Position numbers and translations under genes: made by a program. This document shows positions 1 to 5,281 of a stretch of 7,272 nucleotides of DNA, one piece after another. Location of the stretch: positions 1 to 7,272 of the forward strand of contig DATMBX010000074.1 in the NCBI GenBank assembly GCA_035558955.1, in the 5' to 3' direction. Within the stretch, counting starts at the first letter, position 1, and every line of letters starts with the position of its first letter. This DNA is from DASVDE01 sp035558955. Lineage in GTDB: Bacteria; Actinomycetota; Thermoleophilia; Solirubrobacterales; 70-9. A model generated the notes under the pieces. It saw only the letters and a program-made list of their open reading frames with translations, made no database searches and was not told where the DNA came from.

Positions 1-545
1 CCGGGAACTTCGCCAACTTGCTCGTCCAGAGAGTCTCGCTTGTCGACGTGACCGTTAGACGCGGGTGGACCGCCGTCAACGCCAAGGTCCGCGGCAGCAA
101 GCTGTTCCGCTTCGTCAACACGCACCTGGAGGCGTTTGACGACAGAGCCCAGGTGCCCAGCATCCGCGCTCTGCAGGCGGGGGAGCTGGTTGCCCCAGGC
201 GGCCCGGCGACGAGCAAATTGCCGGTTGTCCTGCTCGGCGATCTCAACTCCGACGACGACACGGTCGACGCCGGCGACCAGCAGGCCTACCGTGCTCTGA
301 CCGCGGCCGGCATGCGGGAGCGGAGCACGAACAGACCGCTCAGTTGCTGCATCGAGTCCAGCCTGCTCGCGGTCGGCGCCGGCGGCAGCGTCGCCGACTT
401 CGACCACCAGGTCGATCACGTCATGACCCGGGACCCGAGGAAGGTGAAGCTGAAGACCTCATCGGTGACCGGTCGCCAGCCGGTTAACGGGTTCTGGGAT
501 TCGGACCACGCCGGCGTTTTCAGCGCGTTGAAGTTCCTGCCTTAG
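1..545 (+). CDS. Endonuclease/exonuclease/phosphatase family protein, C-terminal part (5' truncated by window)
   Basis: The reading frame is open from base 3 to a TAG at 543-545, about 180 residues, with no in-window start that looks real; the TTG at 18 is only an internal leucine codon. This is the C-terminal half of a metal-dependent phosphodiesterase of the EEP (DNase I-like) superfamily. The conserved blocks appear in the right order: VNTHLE near residues 38-43, LLGDLNS near 77-83, DHQVDHV near 134-140 and the C-terminal WDSDHAG with the catalytic-type His near 169. EEP enzymes hydrolyse phosphodiester bonds in nucleic acids, sugar phosphates or phospholipids, and the substrate cannot be read from this fragment. 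A CC pair near residues 115-116 could suggest an exported protein, but any signal peptide lies outside the window. The gene ends just before a strong hairpin terminator and converges with the cytochrome gene. The family call is firm; the function within the family is open. Confidence 0.85.
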   Translation, partial: GNFANLLVQRVSLVDVTVRRGWTAVNAKVRGSKLFRFVNTHLEAFDDRAQVPSIRALQAGELVAPGGPATSKLPVVLLGDLNSDDDTVDAGDQQAYRALTAAGMRERSTNRPLSCCIESSLLAVGAGGSVADFDHQVDHVMTRDPRKVKLKTSSVTGRQPVNGFWDSDHAGVFSALKFLP

Positions 546-562
546 GAGGACCTATCCCGTTA

Positions 563-589
563 GGGGCGGGCGTCGGCCCGCCCCCTTTT
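563..589 (+). terminator. Rho-independent terminator after the EEP gene
   Basis: A perfect 9-bp GC stem (GGGGCGGGC at 563-571 pairing with GCCCGCCCC at 576-584) has a 4-base loop and is followed by C and TTTT at 586-589. It starts 18 bases after the EEP stop codon and sits between convergent genes. On the minus strand the same hairpin lies after the cytochrome stop but is followed by TAACGGG, so it is a poorer terminator in that direction. Confidence 0.8.
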
Positions 590-593
590 CGCT

Positions 594-1010
594 CTAGCCC
601 CGGCCGGCGGTCTGCGCGACGAATTCGGCCACTTCCTGGGCCTGCTCGCCGGAGAGGATGCCGCCCGGCATCCGGCCCGGGGTGGTGCTGTCGACGCCTT
701 TGTCGATCGCGTTGAGGACGCGACCCTTGGTCGCTCTGATCGTGTCGGCTGCTCCCGGGCCAGTTGGCGTTCCCTGCTCGGCCAGCAGCACGTCGAGGTT
801 CGGCCCGAAGTTGCCGTCGCTGCCCGCGGCGTAGAGCGTGTGGCAATTGCCGCAGTTGGTCTGGAAGAGCGACTGGCCCGTCGTCAGATTGGCGGCCACT
901 TCCTGGCCGCCGGTCTCGGAGTCGCCGTCCGCGCGGAATGCAAGCCAGGGGATGAGGACCGCGAGGAAAACGACCAGCAGCCCGAAGATGACGAAGGTCT
1001 TCTTGCTCAT
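594..1010 (-). CDS. Membrane-anchored mono-haem cytochrome c
   Basis: This 138-residue protein begins with a charged MSKK, then a hydrophobic segment (about residues 6-24) that acts as an uncleaved signal anchor or signal peptide, placing the rest outside the membrane. A single haem-attachment motif CGNCH lies at 53-57. The likely distal axial ligand is Met114 in GRMPGG, followed by a C-terminal helix (about 120-134), the layout of small class I, cbb3-type/c6-like cytochrome c domains. It would carry electrons in a respiratory or other periplasmic-side chain; the partner cannot be identified from the neighbours. The start ATG at 1010-1008 overlaps the nth stop codon as ATGA, which suggests translational coupling. 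The same frame stays open far upstream inside nth, but that extension is a high-GC shadow: only the ATG start gives a membrane anchor directly at the N-terminus. Family assignment is confident; the redox partner is unknown. Confidence 0.9.
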   Translation of the reverse strand: MSKKTFVIFGLLVVFLAVLIPWLAFRADGDSETGGQEVAANLTTGQSLFQTNCGNCHTLYAAGSDGNFGPNLDVLLAEQGTPTGPGAADTIRATKGRVLNAIDKGVDSTTPGRMPGGILSGEQAQEVAEFVAQTAGRG

Positions 1011-1672
1011 TTGCCGCGCGCACGGTACCAAGGACACATGCGACGAAGCTCGCACTCCCCGCAGCGCGGTCTGGGACGGCACAGCTCGCGCCCGTGGCGG
1101 ATCAGGTTCATGTGCAGCTCGTAAGCGTCCTCGGGGTCGACGAGCGCCAGCATCTCGTCGTGGGCGCGCTCGAAGGAGGCGCCCAGGTGGAAGAGCCCCA
1201 GCCGCCCGCCGACGCGGTAGATGTGGACGTCGACGGGGATTTCCGGGATGCCCCAGGTGAAGATCAGCACGCAGGCGGCGGTTTTGCGGCCGACCCCGGG
1301 AAGCGAGAGCAGGAAGTCGAGCGACTCCTCGCGCGGCGCAGTCTCCGTCCAGTCGAGGTCCGGCGGCTCGCCCAACCGCTCCAGGATCGCCTGGATCCGC
1401 GGCGCCTTCTGTCTCGAGAGCCCGCCCGCGCGAATCGTCTCCTCCAGCTCGTCGACGGGCGCGTCGCGGACCTCCTCCCAGGAGGGGTAGCGCTCGCGCA
1501 GCGCCGCGAAAGAGCGGTCCCGGTTGCGGTCGTTGGTCGCCTGGGAGAGGATCGTCTTCACCAGCTCGGCGATCGGGTGCCGATGGGGCTCGTTGACCGG
1601 CTGCCCGTACATTTCCCGCAGCCGGTCTCGGATCGCCCTCACCCGTCGCTTGTCCGGCCGCTTCCAAGGCAT
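1007..1672 (-). CDS. nth: Endonuclease III-type DNA glycosylase/AP lyase
   Basis: This 221-residue protein matches endonuclease III, a base-excision-repair enzyme that removes oxidised pyrimidines and nicks the abasic site. In order it shows the N-terminal ILSQATNDRNRD block (residues 41-52), the helix-hairpin-helix LPGVGRKTA (124-132) with catalytic Lys130, and VDVHIYRV (147-154) with catalytic Asp148. The C-terminal [4Fe-4S] loop has Cys198, Cys204, Cys207 and Cys213. The first Cys gap has five residues, one fewer than in the E. coli protein. The ATG at 1672-1670 is chosen because MPWKRPDKRR begins the normal N-terminus; a longer open frame to 2002 runs antisense through the hydrolase gene and is not credible. 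A TAGGGT -10 element lies 8 bases upstream with no Shine-Dalgarno, consistent with a leaderless mRNA. It heads a two-gene unit with the downstream cytochrome c. Confidence 0.93.
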   Translation of the reverse strand: MPWKRPDKRRVRAIRDRLREMYGQPVNEPHRHPIAELVKTILSQATNDRNRDRSFAALRERYPSWEEVRDAPVDELEETIRAGGLSRQKAPRIQAILERLGEPPDLDWTETAPREESLDFLLSLPGVGRKTAACVLIFTWGIPEIPVDVHIYRVGGRLGLFHLGASFERAHDEMLALVDPEDAYELHMNLIRHGRELCRPRPRCGECELRRMCPWYRARGK

Positions 1673-1680
1673 CGCAGCGG

Positions 1681-1686
1681 ACCCTA
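1681..1686 (-). promoter_or_regulatory. -10 element for nth (leaderless type)
   Basis: On the minus strand TAGGGT lies exactly 8 bases before the nth ATG, where transcription would start at or next to the start codon. A TTGAAC (plus coordinates 1702-1707) sits 15 bases further upstream and may be a weak -35, although the spacer is short. There is no ribosome binding site, so a leaderless transcript is inferred. Confidence 0.5.
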
Positions 1687-1697
1687 GATCAGCGACA

Positions 1698-1703
1698 TAT
1701 GGT
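1698..1703 (+). promoter_or_regulatory. -10 element for the alpha/beta hydrolase (leaderless type)
   Basis: TATGGT lies exactly 8 bases before the hydrolase ATG at 1712 and no Shine-Dalgarno is present. An in-frame TAG at 1685 rules out a longer upstream start. No convincing -35 is seen. The hexamer is only 11 bases from the divergent nth -10 element, so the two promoters must share the same polymerase footprint. Confidence 0.5.
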
Positions 1704-1711
1704 TCAACCGA

Positions 1712-2524
1712 ATGGCGGTCGAAGAAGCGGAGCTGAAGGTCGACGGGTTGAAGATCTTCTACCGGCGGGTCCCTGGAGACGGGACGCCGGTGCTCTACTG
1801 CCACGGGAACCCCACCCACAGCGAGGACTGGTTGGCGTTCATGGAGCGGGGCGGGCCCTCGATTGCTATCGACATGCCCGGCTGGGGCCGCTCCGATCGA
1901 CCGGATCCCGCTCGGTTCGACTATTCGATGCACGGGCTCTCGGCCTTCCTGGATCGGTGCTTGGACGAGTTGGGGATCGGGCGGCGCAAGCTGGTCGTCC
2001 ACGACTGGGGCTCGCTCGCGTTGATCGGCGCGCAGCAGCGGCCGCGGCTGGTTGAGAAGCTGGCGGTAATCGACGCCGTTCCCCTACTGCCCGGCTACCG
2101 CTGGCACTGGATCGCCCGGCTCTGGCGCCGCCGCCCGGTCGGCGAGTTCCTCAATGCGACCACGACCAGGCCGGCGTTCGAGCTGCTCATGCGCCAGGCT
2201 CGCGGCGACCGCAAGGCGATGCCGCCGGAGTTTCTGGACATGATCTGGAACCACTGGGACCGGGGCACCAAGCGCGCCGTCCTCGAGCTCTATCGAGACG
2301 CCGATCCCGACCGCCTGGCCGCGGCCGGCGCGGACCTGGACAAGCTCACATGCCCCGCCCTCGTCCTCTGGGGAGACCGCGACCTCTACCTCCCTACGAA
2401 ATTCGGAGAGGACTACGCCCGAGCCCTCCCCAATGCCAAGCTGGAGATCCTCAAAGGCGCCGGTCATTGGCCTTGGATCGACGACCCAACCGTCATCGAC
2501 CGCGTCGTGAACTTCGTCGGGTAG
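1712..2524 (+). CDS. Alpha/beta hydrolase, haloalkane dehalogenase/epoxide hydrolase type
   Basis: This 270-residue soluble hydrolase has the full set of fold markers. The oxyanion-hole loop is HGNPTHSEDW (31-40), and the nucleophile elbow VVHDWGS (95-101) carries Asp98 instead of Ser. A cap domain rich in Trp and Arg spans roughly 125-195. The acid turn is VLWGDRDLYLP (218-228), and the catalytic His252 is in GAGHWPW. An Asp nucleophile points to a covalent alkyl-enzyme mechanism as in haloalkane dehalogenases and epoxide hydrolases, not to an esterase. The HGN of the oxyanion loop together with Trp99 after the nucleophile is the pair that binds halide in dehalogenases. However, the same Trp is common in epoxide hydrolases, so the substrate is not settled. 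ATG 1712 is the only start after an in-frame stop at 1685. It is transcribed divergently from nth and shows no functional link to its neighbours. Confidence 0.88.
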   Translation: MAVEEAELKVDGLKIFYRRVPGDGTPVLYCHGNPTHSEDWLAFMERGGPSIAIDMPGWGRSDRPDPARFDYSMHGLSAFLDRCLDELGIGRRKLVVHDWGSLALIGAQQRPRLVEKLAVIDAVPLLPGYRWHWIARLWRRRPVGEFLNATTTRPAFELLMRQARGDRKAMPPEFLDMIWNHWDRGTKRAVLELYRDADPDRLAAAGADLDKLTCPALVLWGDRDLYLPTKFGEDYARALPNAKLEILKGAGHWPWIDDPTVIDRVVNFVG

Positions 2525-2551
2525 CGCCACCCCGCCCGTTAACAGCCGGAT

Positions 2552-2557
2552 TACAAT
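2552..2557 (+). promoter_or_regulatory. -10 element for the PAP2 gene (leaderless type)
   Basis: TACAAT, close to the TATAAT consensus, lies 9 bases before the GTG start at 2567 in an AT-rich patch of an otherwise GC-rich gap. There is no Shine-Dalgarno between it and the start. It probably begins transcription of the inositol-lipid genes. Confidence 0.55.
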
Positions 2558-2566
2558 TGACGCTTC

Positions 2567-3337
2567 GTGGCGGTGGTCAGGCAAATAGGCGAGAAGCTGC
2601 CTCAGGGCTGGGGTGACCTGGGCCGCCAGATCGGGCTGCTTATCTTGGTCGACCTCGCCTATGAGACCGTTCGTGGCCTCGCCGACGGCCAGCGCGCGAT
2701 CGCCTTCGCCAACGGCCAGCGGATCATCGACCTCGAGAAGGCCACCTATACCTTCTTCGAGCCCGGTTTCCAGGCGTTCTTCCTCAGATTCGACTGGCTG
2801 ACCGACTTCGCCAACCAGGTCTACATGAACAGCCAGTTCGCGGTGGTTATCGCTTTCTTCTTCTGGCTTTACATGTTCCGCAACGACTCCTATTACTTCG
2901 TGCGAAACATGTTCATGGTTTCGATGGGTCTGGCGTTGATCGGCTATGCCTTCTACCCCACCGCCCCGCCGCGGCTCTATCCGGAGCTTGGCTTCGTCGA
3001 CACGATCAACGACTACTCCAGCGTCAACCACGATTCGGCACTGGCCAAAGCCTTCATCAATCCCTACGCGGCGGTGCCGAGCATGCATTGCGCCTTCGCC
3101 CTGATGGTCGGCCTCTCCGCCGCGAAGCTCTCGCGCCACTGGTACACGCGAGCGATCTGGGTGATGTGGCCGGCCCTGGTGATCTGGGTCGTGATCGTCA
3201 CCGGCAACCACTACTGGATAGACGCCGCCCTCGGCGCCCTGGTCGCCGTCATGTCAGCTTTGACAGCCCAACAGCTCGCCCGCGCCCGTCCCCATGCCTG
3301 GGCTTGGCGGACCGCCCCGCAGGAAGCCGAGGCGTAG
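2567..3337 (+). CDS. PAP2/Aur1-type integral membrane phosphatase or inositol-phosphotransferase
   Basis: This 256-residue polytopic membrane protein has about five or six hydrophobic segments (clearest at roughly 88-104, 112-130, 174-187, 195-212 and 216-233). It shows the PAP2-superfamily catalytic blocks in the Aur1/Ipt1-like form: YPTAPPRLYPELGF (130-143), VPSMHCAFA (170-178) with His174, and GNHYWIDAALGA (213-224) with His215 and Asp219. These residues form a phospho-His mechanism that either hydrolyses a lipid phosphate or transfers a phospho-head group on the outer membrane face. The GTG at 2567 is supported by a -10 element 9 bases before it. The gene directly precedes a PIP-synthase-like gene (27-bp gap) and ino1. 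This makes dephosphorylation of phosphatidylinositol phosphate, or transfer of an inositol phosphate head group, a reasonable inference. A general undecaprenyl- or phosphatidate-phosphatase role remains possible. Confidence 0.85.
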   Translation: MAVVRQIGEKLPQGWGDLGRQIGLLILVDLAYETVRGLADGQRAIAFANGQRIIDLEKATYTFFEPGFQAFFLRFDWLTDFANQVYMNSQFAVVIAFFFWLYMFRNDSYYFVRNMFMVSMGLALIGYAFYPTAPPRLYPELGFVDTINDYSSVNHDSALAKAFINPYAAVPSMHCAFALMVGLSAAKLSRHWYTRAIWVMWPALVIWVVIVTGNHYWIDAALGALVAVMSALTAQQLARARPHAWAWRTAPQEAEA

Positions 3338-3351
3338 AGCCCATCTTGGTT

Positions 3352-3357
3352 TAGCCT
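3352..3357 (+). promoter_or_regulatory. -10 element for the PIP-synthase-like gene (leaderless type)
   Basis: TAGCCT lies 7 bases before the ATG at 3365 in the 27-bp gap after the PAP2 gene. No Shine-Dalgarno is present. The gene may therefore have its own leaderless transcript in addition to read-through from the PAP2 promoter. The hexamer is weak, so confidence is moderate. Confidence 0.4.
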
Positions 3358-3364
3358 CACGGCG

Positions 3365-4006
3365 ATGGAATCGTCGGCCCCTCCGAGGACCCCGCGCGAT
3401 CGCCGCAACGGCCAGGAGTTCCGCGCCTACGCTCGCGACCGCCTGATCGAGTCCCGGCTCACCCCTAACGCGATCTCGATGGCCGGGCTGGCCGGGAACC
3501 TGATCGCCGCGATCTTGGTGACCCAACGCCTCTTCACCCTCGCCGGCATCGCCTTCATCCTCGGCTCGGTGATGGACACGCTCGACGGGCGCTACTCGCG
3601 GATGTCGGGCAAGGGGACGCTGTTCGGCGCCTTTCTCGACTCGACACTGGATCGGATCGAGGAGGGAATCGTGCTGGCCGCGGTCGCCGGGTACTTCGCC
3701 GCGACCGGCGACGACTTCGCCGCCGCGATGTGCGTGGTGGCGGTGCTCGGCTCGCTGATGGTCTCCTACACGCGTGCCCGCGCCGAGGCGCTCGGGGTCG
3801 AGTGCAAGGTCGGTTTGGCGACACGTCCCGTCCGGGTAGTCATACTCTCCATCGGCTTGGTCTTCGCCAAGGGCGCCGGGCTCGGTGACTTCGAGCTCCT
3901 TGCCCCGGCGGTCTACGTGATCGCGGCGTTGACCATCGTCACGACGATCCAGCGTGTATGGCATGTGCGAAACGAGCTATCGGGCGAGGCCTCCGGCCCG
4001 TCTTGA
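3365..4006 (+). CDS. CDP-alcohol phosphatidyltransferase, probable phosphatidylinositol-phosphate synthase
   Basis: This 213-residue membrane enzyme carries the CDP-alcohol phosphotransferase signature at 71-96. Asp71, Asp74-Gly75, Arg79, Gly88, Asp92 and Asp96 are all present and bind two metal ions and the CDP group. The usual Ala before the Arg is Ser78. Around it are RLTPNAIS (31-38), then hydrophobic helices to about residue 195. From memory of the mycobacterial PgsA1 sequence, three stretches match the PIP-synthase branch: FGAFLDSTLDRIEEG (87-101), VSYTRARAEALG (133-144) and ATRPVRVVIL (152-161). That branch joins inositol 1-phosphate (1L numbering) to CDP-diacylglycerol, giving phosphatidylinositol phosphate. 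The adjacent ino1, 66 bp downstream, would supply that substrate, which strengthens the call. Archaetidylinositol-phosphate synthase or di-myo-inositol-phosphate synthase are related alternatives; no cytidylyltransferase domain is attached, which disfavours the latter. Confidence 0.85.
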   Translation: MESSAPPRTPRDRRNGQEFRAYARDRLIESRLTPNAISMAGLAGNLIAAILVTQRLFTLAGIAFILGSVMDTLDGRYSRMSGKGTLFGAFLDSTLDRIEEGIVLAAVAGYFAATGDDFAAAMCVVAVLGSLMVSYTRARAEALGVECKVGLATRPVRVVILSIGLVFAKGAGLGDFELLAPAVYVIAALTIVTTIQRVWHVRNELSGEASGPS

Positions 4007-4052
4007 CCTGTAACCAGTCCGGGCGCCGGGTGTGCTTTGCCATCCAGCCCGC

Positions 4053-4061
4053 GAGGAAGGA
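4053..4061 (+). promoter_or_regulatory. Ribosome binding site of ino1
   Basis: The purine run GAGGAAGGA ends 11 bases before the ATG at 4073. It fixes that ATG as the start over the upstream TTG at 4037, which would lie before the Shine-Dalgarno. It contrasts with the neighbouring genes that lack a ribosome binding site. Confidence 0.65.
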
Positions 4062-4072
4062 CTTCGAATTTA

Positions 4073-5239
4073 ATGAGTGAGAGCAACGGAGCAAGCAACG
4101 GCGCCGCCCGCACGGACGAGAAGGTTCGCGTCGCGATCGTAGGCGTCGGCAACTGCGCCAACTCCTTCATCCAGGGCGTCCAGTACTACAAGGACGCCGA
4201 TCCCTCCGACGAGGTCCCGGGCCTGATGCACGTGGATCTCGGCGGCTACCACGTGCGCGACATCGAGTTCGTCGCCGCTTTCGACATCGACGCCGAGAAG
4301 GTCGGCAAAGACCTTTCCGAGGCGATCTGGTCGGGCCAGAACGACACGATCAAGTTCGCCGACGTGCCGAACCTGGGGGTCAAGGTCGAGCGCGGCATGA
4401 CCCACGACGGCCTCGGCAAGTACCTCAAACAGAAGATCAGAAAAGCGCCGGGGGAGACCGCCGACATCGTCGGCATCCTCAAGGAGACGAAGGCGGACGT
4501 GCTGGTCTGCTACCTGCCGGTCGGTTCGGAGGACGCCACCAAGTGGTACGTCGAGCAGGCGCTGAAGGCCAGCGTCGGCTTCGTCAACTGCCTCCCCGTC
4601 TTCATCGCCCGCGAGGACTACTGGGACAAGCGCTTCAGAGAGGCCGGGCTGCCGATCATCGGCGACGACATCAAGTCCCAGGTCGGCGCGACGATCGTCC
4701 ACCGCCAACTCGCCCGCCTCTTCCACGACCGTGGCGTGCGGATGGAGCGGACCAGCCAGCTCAACGTCGGCGGCAACATGGACTTCTTCAACATGCTCGA
4801 GCGCGAGCGGCTGGACTCGAAGAAGATCTCGAAGACCAACGCGGTCACCTCGATCATGGGGCACGAGCTGCCCGACGATCAGGTCCACGTTGGCCCCTCT
4901 GACTATGTGCCCTGGCTCACCGATCGCAAGTGGGCCCACATCCGCGTTGAGGGCAAAGCCTTCGGCGACGTGCCGCTCAACGTCGAACTCAAGCTCGAGG
5001 TCTGGGACTCGCCCAACTCGGCCGGCGTCGTCATCGACGCGGTGCGGCTGATCAAGCTGGCGCTCAACAACGGCATCGCCGGCCAACTCGACGGTCCGTC
5101 CAGCTACTTGATGAAGTCGCCGCATTCCCAGCGCCCCGACGACGAGGCGCGGGAGCAAACGGAAGAGTTCATCGCCGCCAACGCCCGCGGTGTGGTGCCG
5201 GTTTCCGGCGCTCCCGCCGAAACCAAGGCCGAGGCCTGA
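4073..5239 (+). CDS. ino1: Inositol-3-phosphate synthase (actinobacterial/archaeal type)
   Basis: This 388-residue cytoplasmic enzyme uses NAD to convert glucose 6-phosphate to 1D-myo-inositol 3-phosphate, the first step of inositol synthesis. The Rossmann start VAIVGVGNCANSFIQG (20-35) is followed by the family blocks PGLMHV (49-54), EFVAAFDID (65-73), CYLPVGSEDA (146-155), GDDIKSQVGAT (197-207), QLNVGGNMDFFNM (229-241), RERLDSKKISKT (244-255) and EVWDSPNSAGVVIDAVR (309-325). These include the conserved active-site lysines. The length is close to the mycobacterial Ino1 and much shorter than the eukaryotic enzyme. The disordered first 16 residues and the Ala/Glu-rich last 15 look dispensable. 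The strong Shine-Dalgarno sets the ATG at 4073. The gene follows the PIP-synthase-like gene and ends one base before a large hairpin, so it closes the inositol-lipid gene set. The product may also feed other inositol compounds such as mycothiol-like thiols. Confidence 0.96.
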   Translation: MSESNGASNGAARTDEKVRVAIVGVGNCANSFIQGVQYYKDADPSDEVPGLMHVDLGGYHVRDIEFVAAFDIDAEKVGKDLSEAIWSGQNDTIKFADVPNLGVKVERGMTHDGLGKYLKQKIRKAPGETADIVGILKETKADVLVCYLPVGSEDATKWYVEQALKASVGFVNCLPVFIAREDYWDKRFREAGLPIIGDDIKSQVGATIVHRQLARLFHDRGVRMERTSQLNVGGNMDFFNMLERERLDSKKISKTNAVTSIMGHELPDDQVHVGPSDYVPWLTDRKWAHIRVEGKAFGDVPLNVELKLEVWDSPNSAGVVIDAVRLIKLALNNGIAGQLDGPSSYLMKSPHSQRPDDEAREQTEEFIAANARGVVPVSGAPAETKAEA

Positions 5240-5240
5240 C

Positions 5241-5270
5241 ATAAGAGCCCGCCCACGCGCGGGCTCTTAT
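5241..5270 (+). terminator. Hairpin terminator after ino1
   Basis: A perfect 12-bp stem (ATAAGAGCCCGC at 5241-5252 with GCGGGCTCTTAT at 5259-5270) has a 6-base loop and begins one base after the ino1 stop codon. The downstream T tract is weak (GCTGCTGTTT), so termination may be partial. The 3' arm overlaps the -10 element of the next gene. Confidence 0.65.
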
Positions 5271-5273
5271 GCT
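5268..5273 (+). promoter_or_regulatory. -10 element for the GT-PHP gene (leaderless type)
   Basis: TATGCT lies 8 bases before the GTG start at 5282, with no Shine-Dalgarno. Its first three bases belong to the 3' arm of the ino1 terminator, so the end of one unit and the start of the next are fused. No -35 can be recognised, because that region is inside the hairpin. Confidence 0.5.
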
Positions 5274-5281
5274 GCTGTTTA

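Noticed and set aside
1011..1667. Upstream extension of the cytochrome c frame to 357 residues
   Set aside because: It lies within nth in another frame, is Arg/Ala/Pro-rich shadow sequence and would bury the membrane anchor in mid-protein.
1094..1687. 197-residue + strand frame across nth
   Set aside because: Antisense shadow of nth with no start signal and no recognisable domain.
1673..2002. N-terminal extension of nth upstream of its ATG, giving 331 residues
   Set aside because: The added part is antisense to the hydrolase gene, has no endonuclease III similarity and would place the start well away from the -10 element beside the ATG at 1672.
4003..4008. TTGACC as a -35 box for an ino1 promoter
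   Set aside because: No acceptable -10 is found at 16-19 bases downstream (the region is GC-rich), so a separate ino1 promoter is not supported; co-transcription with the preceding gene is simpler.
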